A DNA stretch of 64,000 nt from Gnetum montanum (lineage: Eukaryota; Streptophyta; Gnetopsida; Gnetales; Gnetaceae). Made by a program: the position numbers and the translations under genes. This document shows, one piece after another, positions 45,310-58,349 of the stretch. The notes under the pieces were generated by a model. The model saw nothing but the letters and a program-made list of their open reading frames with translations. It searched no databases and was not told the DNA's origin. The stretch is from assembly GCA_015680685.1 (NCBI GenBank), contig MNCI01024031.1:1-64000 (forward strand), given 5' to 3'. Position 1 is the first letter of the stretch. Every line of letters starts with the position of its first letter.

Positions 45310-46134
45310 TGATGAGCAGTGAGGTATCCCTACACTCAACTTTACAAATACGAGTGTCCACACATGATCCGCTTGAATTCAAAGGACTAAGTGCTTATGC
45401 GCCTTTGTGGAACAAGAATGGGTTGATTAATCATTGTCTTCCCAAGCTTACTTGTATGTCACGATTGTATGGTTAAGTAAACTTGAGGAATATGATTTTT
45501 ACACTTTTTTGTGTTTTTATGTGCTGCTGCTAATACAGGAGGAGAGAGATAACTTAGTAACTAATTTAATTTGACTACTTATTAACTAAGCTCTAACTTA
45601 TCCTAACACCAGTAGCTGTTCTCACTTTCTGTATACATCCTAAACCAGTGCAACACTACTGGGATTACCAAATGCTAATTATTACTAGGTTACCAAGTGT
45701 TACACGTATGCTTGAAGTGATCATACTATGTGTGCTTACTTAGGAGAGTTGTAGGGTGAGAGAGAATCATTAATTAACTAAGGAAAGCATTAAGTAATGG
45801 TAATTAACATTAATTGATCTATTTTAAATGCTACAAGGTTTATCACAAAGTTCATCTTTATTGTCATACACAAGGTATGCTCAGGTACACAATGCTCGAA
45901 TAAAGATTCGTTCACTTTATGACTTCTAGTATGGGCATGTAGAAATAATTCTAACTTTAAGAGGAAGAAAAGGCAAGAGTTTGGATAAGGGACTAAGACT
46001 AACTATGAAAACCAAGTGCGCCTACCTCTTATTTATATGCAATGAGGCAGGCCACGATATCGTGTACATGATATCGCATGGAAGGCCATGATATTGCATA
46101 CATGATATCATGGATGTGATATTGTGGGTCATCA
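45310..46134 (-). repeat. 3' LTR of element B
   Basis: Ends TGATGAG and TCATCA. TATA-like box near 46035-46028, GATATC cluster at 46056-46127 with most CpG sites changed. A purine tract follows on the internal side (46135-46147; CGTGGGGGTA on the minus strand). Confidence 0.92.
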
Positions 46135-46147
46135 TACCCCCACGACT

Positions 46148-48062
46148 GAATGAAAAATCATCCTTGAGTTCCTTACAAAATATTGGGAAGGTATGGGATT
46201 CTTGATTGAATGAGAATTAACAACGATAGGAAATAATAGACTCAAAGTGCTTGATGAACGGATCGACAAACATCTTACAACATTGGTGTTTACACCCTTT
46301 GTGGGGAACATTGTACATGGATGACATCTAGACCTTAAGTTGATAGCTTGAAGAGAAAGAGGGGGAAAAGAAAATGAGGCGTGTTGCTGCCAATGCTGAG
46401 ATTGCACCCTCCATTGTTTATCCATAGCCATGTGACCAAACTTGTTCCCGGCATAAACGTTCCAACTCCAGTCCATCCCGAGTGCTTCCTCCTATTCCAG
46501 CCCATAGTTTGTGTAATTTCCACTTGCACACATAACACGGTTATGAATGAGCAAGGATAAGTAAGCCACAATGCAATTGATACCTTGCCTCAATATAAAG
46601 TGCATTGGCTAGGTTGTGGTCATGGCAGAAACTAGGTTAGAGGTTTATTACTGATAACTACCCAAGGTGTAGGTGTTAGGCAAGTAGTAGAATGGATAAA
46701 TTGAAAAATTTGTGCCAGGGCCCCCATGACTAAGAGTGAACCTCCTATAGGAATAAGATGGAAAAATATAGGGAATAAGAAAGATGGGAAAAATAATAAT
46801 GGCAATGCCAATAAAGTGGATGTCAAAGATGGGGATGAAATGAGAAATGGCTGATTGTAGAGAATGTTAAGGAAAATAACTTAATAATTACACTAAAAAG
46901 GAATGCCAGTGGGTCCTCTCCAAAGCAAGATCATGCCTTTTATGCCCTAACAAATCCATAAACAAAATAGTCCGTAGGCTCTAGGAATGTCATTTGGAAG
47001 CAAGAGTTAAAAAAAAACTTATCCACAAGAATTTACCAAGGAAAAACAATGCATCAACCACGATATGGACTAATAATAAAATTGGAAATGAGGTGGAAAA
47101 TAGAAAGAAATATGTAGAGTAGAAATGGAATGTAATCCTAAGAGCAAGGTTGTGTAAAGTCCCTTGTGTAATGTGACTGAGTAGAACTCATTCTAAATTT
47201 GGACTCAAACCAACCACACTTAGTGACCTCGCATCAATACACTTGGCCAATCCATCCTCTTGAAGCAACAAGAATGCCTCCACAAAGTACCACCACCAAC
47301 CCAAGGAGAGAAAGATAGAGAAGCAAGAGGTGAGAAAGGGCCTTAGTTAGAGGGAACCTTCAGGCATGGGTAACATATCTTTCTAGTGCCATAACTAGTG
47401 CTGGTAGCCCATATTGCTTTATTATGTCTAAGGGGTGTGCCTTGAATTTCCAATTTTCTCTTTTCTTTTCTTGCATGAGAACCACTTATTTTTATTCACT
47501 TAGCTTCCTGATATTTGATCGATGGTAGCATGGTGGAAAACCCAAGAAAAAGCATCCAAGGACCCAAGAGAATGGCCAACACAAATGCATCAAATTCCCT
47601 TGAAGTCACATCCTTTTCAACCATTGATTCCTTCCTTTACTTTGAAAAATACCAAACCACCAATTTATTAAGAAGTTGATTAGAAAAAAGGGACTATACA
47701 GCTCCAAGCCAAGGGAGACCACAGAGTTGAATGGGTGAATGGACGATGTGGACTCATTGCCTATTTTATCAAAATAACCATATCATAATATCAACATCAT
47801 AATTCAAAGGTAAAAACCAAACATTATCAATCAATAGTATATAATTCAATCCACCATTAAGAGCACTTATTGTATGATAAATGAAAGTAAATCAACCAAA
47901 CAAAGAAATAGTAAAAATGTGAACGATGGTGTAAAATAAAAATAAAAATTAAGAAAGATTGAAGAAATGTGTAAAACAAAAAAAAATAAAAAAAGGGTTG
48001 AGGGCCTAGAATGGTTGGCATAGGTGGCCATCTCCCCCACGACTGAGTTGAAAGGAGGAGAT
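46148..48062 (-). other. Element B region between integrase and 3' LTR
   Basis: About 1.9 kb with only short ORFs. Athila elements often hold an extra ORF here. The piece 46476-46132 (114 codons, minus) and 46571-46335 (78 codons, other frame) show no domain; 46826-46632 is hydrophobic. Bases 46333-46440 are conserved in the remnant at 26952-27046. Nothing can be named. Confidence 0.45.
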
Positions 48063-49360
48063 CTAAAATAGTGAGCAAGGTTGTCCACCAATAGAGGTAG
48101 TATGAGTACTAGCTATTCTAAGCTCATGGCAAGGTTTTGTTTGTTGAACATTAACCAACAGTTTCTTATATGGGCTCCCAGGTTTGTATATCATCATGGC
48201 CCATGAAGGAAAAGTTGCATAAATGACATAAGGTCCTTCCCACAATGTTTTAAATTTGGTACATTGTGGCATATGTATGGGATTCTAGTAGAGAACCTTA
48301 TCTCTCAGTTGATATTTAACTTTTCTAATTCTTAGGTCATGACATTGTTTATTGAAGGCCTTGTGCAATTCATTAGATGACAGGGCAGCCAATTGGTTCT
48401 CATCTAGCAGGTTAAGGATCATCAATCATTGCTTTTGTGCTAGATCAAGGTCAAGGTTGAGGTCACATGCCATGAAAAGTATACAATGCTTAGTTTGAAT
48501 GGGAAGTGTTGGTAATTTACCATACACTAAATCATAGGGAGAGTAGCCTATAGGGAGTTTCCATGTGGAGCGGTATGTCCAAAGAACATCATTTAGTTTA
48601 GTGCTCTAGTCTCACCTAAACTTGCAAATGGTTATTGTCAATATTTTTGTAATCTTCCTATTGGTGACTTTGACTTGACCGTTTGCTTGGGGGTGATATG
48701 GTGTAGTCATTTTGTGCTCAACCCCTAAGTGTTGCATTAATTTTTGAAAATTTGCACTTGTGAAGTGTGTACCATTGTTTGAAATAAGTGCATGAGGCAC
48801 ACCAAACCTATTTACAATTTGTTGTTGAACAAATTATGTAGTTGTAGATGATGTACAATCCTTAACAATAGCTAATTCTACCCATTTTGTAAGGTAATCA
48901 ATGGCAACAATAATATATGTTTTTCCATTGCACATTGGTATAATCGACCTCATAAAATCAATTCCCCAAATGTCAAAGGGTTCTAAAGGTTGAATCCATT
49001 GTTGTGGATCCTCCATTCAAGCAGTCATCCCCCCATCACGTTGGCAGTGCTCACAAGATTGGACAAAATGATGGGTGTCCTGGAACAATGTAGGCCAATA
49101 ATATCCTGCAAGCAAGATCTTAATTGATGTTTGTCTCTCAGTGTAATGACCCCCACAAGGACCCTCATGAGCATCTTGGAGAACTCATAGTTGATCTACA
49201 TTGGGAACACACCATTAGACCAAGCCATCAGGACATACTTTGTAAACTTTCCCATTGATTTCCATAAAATACTTGTCTTAGTGAAAAAACTATAGTTTCT
49301 TTTTAGCGTCAAACCCTTGTGGTGTTTGTTGTGTAAGGAGATAAGTGAGAATGCTACTAT
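48063..49360 (-). pseudogene. pol: Element B integrase
   Basis: Zinc-binding part HEGPCGGHYTE and CEHCQRDGG (49180-49030), core start FDIWGIDFMRS with the first catalytic D, then IVAIDYLTKWVE (49016-48834), and the second block HALISNNGTHF and HPQANGQVKVTN (48800-48612). The second catalytic D reads N and the catalytic E reads K, as in element E. The C-terminal domain is 48272-48063 (FKTLWEGPYVI). Three stops or shifts separate the pieces. Predicted inactive. Confidence 0.88.
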
Positions 49361-49479
49361 ATCAGTTTGTCTCCATGGTTAATTGATTATTCACTACACC
49401 TACAAAGAGGAGTTCATTTGGGAAATAATCAGAAATTGGATACTCGTCCTCTTTACTATCCCATCACAACCAAGATAAA

Positions 49480-49930
49480 TGATCAGCTACTACGTTCTCG
49501 ATGCCTTTATGATCAATCATCATAAGATCAAACTCTTGTAATATTACAAGTCATTGTATGATGTGAGGGCTTACTATTGGTTTATTCATTAGGAACCTTA
49601 TTGCACTATGATCTGTGTGTATGAATACCTTATAGCCCAAGACATAGTACCTAAATTTTTCTAGTGCAAACACTATAGCCATTAATTCTTTCTCTATTGT
49701 AGTGTAGTTAACTTGTGCACTAGCGATACTTCTACTTATACAGTGAATGTAATAAGGACATTTTTGATCATCTAACTATGTAAGTATGGCTCCTAAAGCA
49801 TAGTTGGACACACCAGTCATTATGTGAAATACCCTAGACCAATTAGGAGCTTGTAGGATAGGTGTTTCTACCAGCTTCTATTTTAAATTTTGGAAAGCTA
49901 GTTCACATTTCATGGTCCATTTGCAAGGTA
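49480..49930 (-). pseudogene. pol: Element B RNase H
   Basis: Reads VSNYALGAIL (first catalytic D changed to N in the D-A-S-D context), then YTTIEKELMAIVFALEKFRYYVLG, VFIHTDHSAIRFLM and MIDHKGIENVVADHLS. It is a single decayed frame. There is no archaeal-type RNase H, consistent with Athila. Confidence 0.8.
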
Positions 49931-49959
49931 CATCCTTTTTCATTAGTTCAACCAATGGT

Positions 49960-50975
49960 TTTACAACCTTTGAAAAGTTCTCAATAAACCTTCTATAGTA
50001 GCCAGTGTGTCCAAGGAATGACCAGATATCTTTTACAATTTCTGGTTGATGGGTAATTCCTTGGATAACTTTGATCTTTTTAGGGTCTACCTCTATCCCT
50101 ATTCATGAAATTTTATGCCCTAGTACAACATCTTCTTGGACAATCAAATGTCTTTAATACAAGTTGGGCCTTAAATTGGTTTCCACACATCATTTTAATA
50201 CCTGCTCTAACCAGTCTAAGGCTTGATCAAAGTTTGCTCCATAGGTGGAGAAGTCATCCATGTAGACCTCCACACCGTTTCCTATCTGCTGCTAGAATAT
50301 GCTTAGAACTAATCATTGAAACGTTGCAAGGGCATTGCATAAGCCAAACGACATCTATTTGTATGCAAATGTTCCCCAAGGATTGGTGAACATAGTCTTG
50401 GCTTGGTCTTCTGGGGCTATTTGTATTTGGTTGTACCCACTGTACCCATCCAGAAAACTATAGTAGCGATGCCCTACGATGATGTCTAAGACTTGGTCAA
50501 TGAATGGTAACAAAAAGTGGTCATTGAATGTTGTCATGTTTAGTAACCTGAAATCTATGCACACCCTCCATTTGCCTTCCTTTTTGGGCACTATAACTAA
50601 GGGGCTAACACATTCACTATTAGTAATGGGGTAGATGAATCTAGCTTTTAGAAGCTATCCAATTTCTTCCTTAACTACTTGCTTCAACTTTGGGTTCAAT
50701 CGCCTCTACGGTTGTTTTCAAGGCTTCATGGAGGGGTCAGTGTAAATTCTATGTTGGCATATCCTAGGATCTATTCCAGTTAATTTGGGATATGACCAAG
50801 TGAAGGCTTTTGACCATTTATTTATCACTCTCAGCAGTCTTTCTTTTTGTTGAGAAGTAAGCTTCGAGTTAATAATTACTAGTTTTCCATTTTTAAGAAA
50901 CATGTATTCCATACTAGTGGGCAATGGTTTTAGCTCAAGGGGCTCTTGCTTAAACTGATAAGGGATTTCCAACTT
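49960..50975 (-). pseudogene. pol: Element B reverse transcriptase
   Basis: N-terminal lead PLELKPLPTSMEYMF (50972-50718) and IDPRICQHRIY, then the core VPKKEGKWRVCIDFRLLN, FLLPFIDQVLDIIVGHRYY, FLDGYSGYNQI and WGTFAYK (50591-50355). The active site VEVYMDDFST lies near 50262 and is intact; HKIS, GIEVDPKKIKVI and FLGHTGYYRRFIENFSK follow. Stops and a frameshift break it between blocks. Confidence 0.9.
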
Positions 50976-51134
50976 CCCCTAGTTGATATTTTCAAGGTCA
51001 AGACTTGGAAGTTGGTGATGGACTTACTCTAATGTGTCTATGCTATTGATGTACTTGCAAGTCAAACCCTCAGTTGGTTCCATGCATATAGTTGAACTAC
51101 TCTCTTGATTAGCTATCAGCCACTAGGTGCCTTC

Positions 51135-51660
51135 CTATCTTGTGGTTGCTACATACAGGCATCTTTGTATATCAGTCACTTGTGCAAACTGATTACATGT
51201 AGGCAATGTTAAATGTTGTACAAACCATGACTTCTGCATGCAATTACACCCTATGTCACTATATGCGATGCATGGAACTTTCTTCTTCTTGATCTTTCCA
51301 AATGTATTTTCCTTTGATATTTCCAGGGAAAGATCACGGATTCCTAGGCACATGTTAATTGTGCTTAGCCATGCTCTTCCCATTATGATTGGGAATTCCC
51401 CCTTATCATTGCTCACTTGAATTACTAGGAAGTCAGCTGGATACGACCACTTACAAATAGTGGTGATAATGCCCTTCACTAGTTCCAATGGGACAGTGAT
51501 GGACTGGTCAACCAACTCTAAATGAATGTTACTCTTTTTTAGTGGAGGCAGGTTCCAGGATTTGTACATTTCTTGAGAGATTAGGGTGACATCGAAACCT
51601 AAATCCAAAAGAGCCTTGCATGGTTCATTTCTAGTAATTTGTAGATATATCAAAGGAATC
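51135..51660 (-). pseudogene. pol: Element B protease
   Basis: Open for 172 codons. The active site reads CKALLDLGFDVTLIS, so D-L-G replaces D-S/T-G as in several Athila elements (ALIDLGAS). FPIIMGRAWLSTI is the conserved I-L-G-R motif. The catalytic D is present. Lies directly upstream of RT. Confidence 0.82.
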
Positions 51661-51699
51661 CCAAGATCAAAGAATTTCCTAGGAAGATGGCTAGCTTTT

Positions 51700-54212
51700 A
51701 TCTAATCAGTGATGGCATGAGTTAACATGACCGTATGCATTGAGCATGGTTTTTGGGTTGAAGGGGGCTTCAAAGCTTCAAGTGATAATGATGTGGTTAA
51801 AGAATCAGCTGATTGTGGTTGCAAGGACTTACTTGGACTGTTGGTTCTAAAGAAAGGTCTTTTCTTCATGCGGTTATCAGAACCAACAGTAGGTGGAGGG
51901 TTAATAACCCTTATGACATTATGTTGTTGTGGCTAGGTAGGGAGTTCACCCTGCATAGCTGGAGTAGGTGGTAATGGAGTTAAGGGTGGAAGAGATGTAG
52001 CTGGATGAGAAGGATGGTATGTTTGTAGAACATCACCCCTAGGAGAAGGAGTCCTATAATACTCACGAGCTTGGTAGTGAGGTTGAGGAGTAACATAACC
52101 AATAGAGTCACATGGAGAGATTGGCTACTTCATGTAATATCCATACGGGTTAGGTTACCAGTAAGGATACTAATGCCTTCATGGTGGCATTCCCCATGAT
52201 TGTGGGTACTACCATTGTTGATACTGCTTGATCAGTTGTGGTGGAGTTCCACTTGGATAATATGTTAAGGGTTGGTGAACTGTCTTGAGTTACCTTGAGG
52301 ATAAGGTAACCTTCAGGGTGTTTGCCTTTTGTTTAATCGTGGGTTGAGTGCATATACCCCAAACTCCTGCAAATGTGAGATTATACGGCAACATCCCTTA
52401 GGATGGTCATATTAGCATATCTTGCATCCACTATCATTGTCCGTATCTAAATTCACAACCTCCTCGATGATGAAAACTTTTCCCTTACCCTGGTTACATG
52501 CATGTTCAGTTTCTCTATTTTTTCTTTTTTTGCATTCACTACCTTACTCTCTAGACTCCTCTACTATTTTAAGAATGGTTTGAAATCTATCATCTAGGGA
52601 ATCCCATAGTTGGTCTACCTTTCCTGATACTTCTGATGCTAATTTTTGGATAGGCAAGGTTTTCCTATTCACCATCTCTTCGAGTGGTGACTCTTCTTCA
52701 TCCTCACAGAATCTTACTCCCCTCTTTCAGAGGGAAGGATCTCTGTTATATTCCTCTGCACTCTCTCTTTTCCTTATCTCACCTTCTTCTTTTGCAAATT
52801 GCTCCAATAATCTTTGAACTTGATGGGTCCTAAGCTCAGATAGCCTTTCTTGGGCATACGTCCCAAGGGTTCTTTACATTTCATACCTAAGCCCATCTAC
52901 GAGATGATGTAGTTGATCCCTCTGCGAATAACCATGGCCAGGACAATGATGTAACAGTGCGTAATAGCAGCCCATGGTAGCATCCAAGGGTTTGTGGCCT
53001 CCTTGTTTCCATACTTGGATTTGCTTTCGTAGGTTGGACACTCAAGAGTACATTTGGTACTTATCATTGAACAATTCTAACATGGTACTCCACCTACGAA
53101 TGGATTCTGATTCTAAGTATCGACACCAGCTCTCTACTTCTTTGACTAGTGTCCATGGGAACAACTTAAGTTTTTTCCATTCACTTTCTATGTTTTGTAA
53201 GGCACATGCATCATGAAATTCTTGTAGATGATTTTGAGGATTAGCGTTGTACCCCCTTCAAATTGTCTAATCTCTTGATCCCACTATCTTTTTGGTGCCT
53301 TGTTGGGATTCTAACAACCTTAGTTATGTCTAACATACTTCGAGTAGAGAGTAGGGGTTCATCGTGATCATCCCATCTATGGCGTATATGATGCCTATGT
53401 TGTTCCCTACTCTCCCTTCTTTCACGGTGTGTTTCTCTAGAGTGCCCTCATCCCCTTTCTCGACTATTTTGTCTACGACTCCTATTTCTCTTACCCTTAT
53501 CCTCATGATCTTTTTCCTTGTCACTGCATCCAAATCCTAAAGGAGAGGGTGATGGAGATGATGAAGGTGAAGAAGGAGGACCATCACCATGTTGGTGCCT
53601 TCTTCCTTCTCTTCAATGGTCACGGCCCCAATCGTGGTTACGATCGGAATGTCTATCTTTATCATGTGTTCGTATTCCTTTTTTAGACCCTTTGTGTCTA
53701 TTGGTACCAGAATCTGGGTTATGGATAGTTGAGTAAAGATTCGGATACACAACCCCTTGACCGAAGTCAACAGGAGGAACATCATTGTGTGGGTGACTTC
53801 CTGAGGCAAGTTCAACACCCTCATTTTCACTTAGAACATGTGGGATGTTCTACAATAACTTTCCCTTTATGGATTCATGACATCTCTCCTATTGCAAATC
53901 CCTTTGATGCTATGCCTTCATGGGTTGATACTCTCTCGAGTCATGATCATGCACAACATACTCTGCCTGTAAGTGCTGCATACCACTTTGTGTGAGATCA
54001 CGAAGAAGCATGCCCATGACAAAGTGATGAGGAGGTGACACTATGTTACCTTCTAAATCTTGCCAATGTCGTTGTTCATCCTGCTGGAGGATAAAGGTAA
54101 AGTTTAGTACATATTCATCAAGATGAACATACACCACATGAAACTATTGAGGCACTGGTGGATTATCATGTGTACTACACCTTCGATTTTTCCCTGTATT
54201 AGACCTAGGCAT
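51700..54212 (-). pseudogene. gag: Element B gag
   Basis: Gag from an ATG near 54212 downward. The first part reads DEYVLNFTFILQQDEQ, then a basic region rich in R, H and D. The core near 53200-52800 reads SIRRWSTMLELFNDKYQ, then LHHLVDGLRYEM and LLEQFAKEEGE, and its counterpart in D reads SIKQWSTMLELFIKRYQ. The C-terminal part is proline-rich. Numerous stops and shifts. Confidence 0.75.
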
Positions 54213-54362
54213 TGAAACACTTTCATATGAAGAAGGAGAAATGATTGTCTATTTAGTGTGCAATGTATTATTATTTATTATTTTTCTTTAACTAGCCCCA
54301 AGGTTTCATTCCAATGATGTAAAAGATTTCCTATGTTCTGGTTAGCGCACAAACAATGAAGT

Positions 54363-54380
54363 TCCCCAACAACGGCGCCA
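54363..54380 (-). promoter_or_regulatory. Primer-binding site of element B (tRNA-Asp type)
   Basis: TGGCGCCGTTGTTGGGGA on the minus strand, one base inside the LTR. Sixteen of 18 bases fit the tRNA-Asp complement. Confidence 0.87.
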
Positions 54381-54381
54381 A

Positions 54382-55192
54382 TGATAAGTGGTGAGGTATC
54401 CCTACACTCAACCATATGAATACGAGCATCCATGCACGATATGGTCAAATTCCAAGGACTAAGTGCTTATGTGCCTTTGTGAAACAAGAATGGGTTGATC
54501 AATCGTTGTCTTCCGAAGCTTACTTGTATGTCACGATTGTATGGTTAAATAAACTTGAGGCATATGATTTTTATACTTTTTTGTGTTTTTATGTCCTGCT
54601 ACTAATACAAGAGGAGAAAGATAACTAAGTAACTAATTTAATTTGAATACTTATTAACTAGGCTCTAACTGATCCTAACACTAGTATTCGTTCTCACTTG
54701 CCATACACATCTTGAACCAATGCAACACTACTAGGATTACCAAACGCTAATCGTTATTGGGTTATCAAGTGTTACACACATGCTCGAAGTGATCGTACTA
54801 TGTGTGCTTACTTAGGAGAGTTGTAGGGTGAGGGAGAATCATTAATTAACTAAGGAAAGCATTAAGTAATAGTAATTAACATTAATTGATCTATTCTGAA
54901 TGCTGCAAGTTTTATCACAAAGTTCGTCTTTATTGTCATACACAAGGTTTGCTTTGGTACACAATGCTCGAATAAAGATCCATTCACTTTATGACTCCTA
55001 CTGTGGGCACACAGAAATAATTCTAACTCTGAGAGGAAAAAAAGGCAAGAGTTTGGGTAAGGAACTAAGACTAACTATGCAAACCAAGTGCACCCACCTC
55101 TTATTTATAGGCAACAAGGCAAGCCACGATATCGTGTACGTGATATTGCATAGAAGGCCACAATATCGCGTACGCGATATCACGACTCATCA
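54382..55192 (-). repeat. 5' LTR of element B
   Basis: 811 bp, ends TGATAAG and CTCATCA. TATA box TATAAATA on the minus strand near 55105, GATATC cluster 55126-55185 containing AATATCGCGTACGCGATATC, one base off the 20 bp palindrome. Confidence 0.93.
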
Positions 55193-55197
55193 TAGAT
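55193..55197. repeat. Target-site duplication of element B, right copy (TAGAT)
   Basis: Perfect partner of 45305-45309. Confidence 0.93.
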
Positions 55198-55850
55198 CAT
55201 AATTTAGTAGCTAAGAAATGAAAGACTTTTGTCAACACCTAGGTATTAAACATTTCTTTTCATTACTATACTACCCTCAAGCCAATAGATAAGTTGAAGC
55301 TAGCAATAAATCCATCATAAACTTGTTGAAAAATATGCTAAATAATAGTAAATGCAAGTGGTATGAGTGGCTTGTCCACACACTTTAGGCCTATCAAACT
55401 ACCTATCGAACTACAATTGGTGTAATCCCATATAGCGTGGTTTGTGGTTCTAAGGCTAATTTTTCTCTTGAATTATAGGTTTCATTACTGAGTGGCATTA
55501 TCAAACTTCATCAATGATGAATAAAAAAAGGAGCTATATACCATCAACCTAAATTCAATGGAAGAACAATGGGTAAAAATGCTTTCTCACATCAAGTGAT
55601 ACTAGGAGAGGTAGAAACAACAGCATCATCATGACCTAAACAAACGAAAGATTAAGAAGAGAGACATGGTTCTCAAGGATGCTTGTGAGCCTACAAAAAA
55701 GTTCTTAGCCAACTAGGAGTAACCTTTCTTGGTTATCAAAGCCTATGGAAACAAAGCCTTTAGAGTAGCAAACATGAATGTGAATGAGTTTACCAATCCA
55801 GTCAGTCATTCCTATCTAAAGACTTATTATATCTAATGAAATTTTATTTA
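55198..55850 (+). pseudogene. pol: Element C integrase, C-terminal part
   Basis: Direct continuation of the integrase cut at 45309. It reads FCQHLGIKHFFSLLYYPQAN, EASNKSIINLL with the catalytic glutamate kept, KCKWYEWLVHTL, IPYSVVCGSKANFSLEL and then the C-terminal domain. Six or more stops. Its first bases complete the MDN-x-S-x-F block that B split. Confidence 0.83.
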
Positions 55851-56841
55851 CAAGTACAAACCAACAATTGACATCAACAATCTTACATCAAATAGCAAGC
55901 AAGCCTACACATGCTTTCTCTCTATTTAACATAATAAATGAACTGCAAAACTTGGTAAATCTAATGCACATTGCATAGCTCTCTCCATGCTGCAACAGTA
56001 GTGACCTATGATGACCTAGTTCACTAATTGTCTTGTGTGGCCCTATGCATTATCATGTAACAACATGTTTTCATTGTGTTTTTTTCTTGTCCTCTTAGAG
56101 TTGTGCTTGCAGGATGAAGCCTGAAGTCATTGCAAATGCGCAACTCATCTCAACATCAAATTACCACATGACCTTGATGTGTAAGATTTGGTTAGCTTAC
56201 CTTACCATACCAAGAGTGCTTATTCCACATCATTTCCATTACCCCTTTGAGTTCAACCCTATAGCCTAATTATGACCTTCCTTATGCTAAACAATAATGT
56301 TGACCCATGTTTAGCATTCATGCATTATGGCCATGTCACATCTCCTTCATCATGCTCCACCATTAAGCCCCTTAGATGTAACACATCTTGTTAAATGGAA
56401 AAACCAAATTAAATCAAGCCTTGGTAATGAAATCCAATGAATGTTTCACCCTACAAAAAAAAAGGAAAGTAAATTATCAAGAAGCCATAAGACCAATGAA
56501 GAACAAAAGAAAGATCAATGGTTGTAAACAAGTTAAGGGATAATCCTAATGACCAAATAAGCCTTGGAGCAAGGTTTTGATTCCTCAAAAACATTACCAA
56601 GTGATCAACACTTTGAGGCACAAAGCACAAAGCACAAAAACCCCATCAATTAGCCCAAAATGTCATTGCCATAACCATGACCATGATGTCAACATTGAAA
56701 ACTCATTGTTCATCCTTGTGACAACTTCCTCATGACCAAATATAACCTTCATTCTATACAGTCTCACCATAACCTTATTCCATCATGACAAGTGCTCTTT
56801 GGCATGGTTTGACACTACTAAAATCAAGTGTAGAGAGGAAA
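55851..56841 (+). other. Element C 3' untranslated region
   Basis: No ORF of note. It ends with the purine run TAGAGAGGAAA (56831-56841), a plausible polypurine tract. Confidence 0.45.
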
Positions 56842-57522
56842 TGTTGGTGATGGACCTACAGTGGTGTTTTGTATTCTTTGTCGATGTCTCTTGGGTTAAT
56901 CATCCAAACATCAAGAAAGAAGGGCTAATGAAACACCATCAATAAATCTCATGTTGTAACTTGTAACTTTCACCATTAAACATGAGGCTAGAATTTTATT
57001 ATAAAATGTGAAAGATTGTAATTCATGATATGCAATTTCACATACTTTAACTTTTGGGGCTAAAAAAATGCCTCAAAAGTTGTTATAGCCTCACTTCCCT
57101 AGTGAAAATTTCCTACCATATCTATATTTGAGCTTGGGAAGGTTAAACATGCCTTTTGGACTGCCAAAATTGGCATTTTCATGGGTTTTATGGGGGTTAT
57201 AGACACAACCACGTTGGAACTATCCATGCCTAGCATTGGCGGATTTTGGATTTTCATATTCCCAATAATGGTGAGTGTAGTTGCTATAATTCTTAGCAAG
57301 GTCAACACTGGAGTGGTTGGGATTTCCATTTTTCTACAAATTTCAGCATTGCTTCAACAACTCTAGCATTGCTACCATAAGGGCAGCATTGGTGGGTGAA
57401 GCAAGTGTAGTTGGAAAAGTCCATTTACTATTTATGGTATCCAACATGGTTTTGGTGGCCTTGGGGGTATCAAAACTTATCATAAATGGAAACTACACTA
57501 GAGGTAGAAGCCTGTTACACCT
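56842..57522 (+). repeat. Probable 3' LTR of element C, interrupted by D
   Basis: Starts TGTTGGTGATGG after the purine tract. Bases 56940-57522 match 25590-25960. The LTR stops at 57522 where D's LTR begins; no continuation was found in the window. The match to 25.6 kb proves it is repetitive; its role as C's LTR is inferred from position. Confidence 0.55.
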
Positions 57523-58322
57523 TGATGAATTGTGGTTTGCCAGGCCTCAATATCCGATATGTGCTATTGCGACCTAAATATGATATTGTATGCGGGATAT
57601 CATGAATCCTATGTTAGCCTATAAATACAGCACTCAAGCACACAACGAGAAGATTATTAAGAGAGTTAGATGCTCTTTTCTTTTGGTAGTTTAGTTTTTA
57701 GTTTCTTTCTTCCAAGCTAGTTATTCCGAGTGCATGCCTGTAGTGTGATGTTTGTAATTGTATGACACCTTTGTTCGAGTGTGATGTACTTGGACACATG
57801 CATGATCGACAATGACGATCGAAATTACTTTCATCATTGTAGCATTCACTTAGATTAATTTCATTGTTTTAATTATTTAATGCCTTCTTTAGTTAATAGT
57901 TGATTTATTATTATTTACTTTTCCTATCATTAAGTGGAATGTGTATGCCTTAATCACAAGCATTTAGGTGCAAATACTTGGCATTCCCAATAGTAATCCC
58001 ATGAAGTCCAAGATGTGTATGGATAGTTAAAGATGGATACCATCACCATAGGCTAATTTAGACTTTGCTTCCCTTATTAGTTTAATCAATTTATCCTTTC
58101 TATTATTAGGAGTAACGTAAAATTAGGACCACATCATACACCTCACTCTAGACTAAACCATATGTAACAAATCTACTACTAGTCTAGGTGGGAAGACAGC
58201 AAATTGTGATCAATGTATAACTATCTAGGTGCCACAACTAGTCCATCCGCAGAGTTCGACCAAATCGCATGTACATGCTCATATTCATATGGTTGAGCAT
58301 AAGGATACTTCGCTACTCATCA
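57523..58322 (+). repeat. 5' LTR of element D (Athila-like)
   Basis: 800 bp, TGATGAATTG to CTCATCA. GATATC-type cluster 57551-57613, TATAAATA at 57620-57627. The last 90 bases match the solo LTR (GCAGAGTTCGACC, GGTTGAG). The preceding CACCT (57518-57522) is the presumed target; the related copy at 25.95 kb shows the undisturbed TTACACCTGCACATG. Confidence 0.85.
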
Positions 58323-58323
58323 T

Positions 58324-58341
58324 TAGCACTGTTGCTAGGGA
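58324..58341 (+). promoter_or_regulatory. Primer-binding site of element D (tRNA-Asp type, decayed)
   Basis: TAGCACTGTTGCTAGGGA, five mismatches to the tRNA-Asp complement, all or nearly all of them transitions, one base after the LTR. Confidence 0.7.
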
Positions 58342-58349
58342 TGGTGCTA

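Larger units (their letters stand above)
45310..55192 (-). mobile_element. Element B: full-length Athila-like retrotransposon
   Basis: The element spans 9.88 kb on the minus strand, with LTRs of 811 bp (5', 54382-55192) and 825 bp (3', 45310-46134) and a perfect duplication TAGAT. Primer site of tRNA-Asp type, gag, protease, RT, RNase H and integrase are in order; about 1.9 kb follow before the 3' LTR. RT and protease wording (PLPFIDQVL-like, DGYSGYNQI, VYMDDFS) is that of Athila. It is inserted into the integrase of element C. The LTRs differ roughly every tenth base by eye, and all ORFs have stops. Confidence 0.94.

Noticed and set aside
47857-48091. Phenylalanine-rich ORFs after the B integrase
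   Set aside because: Two overlapping frames through a T-rich stretch; no sign of an envelope-like protein.
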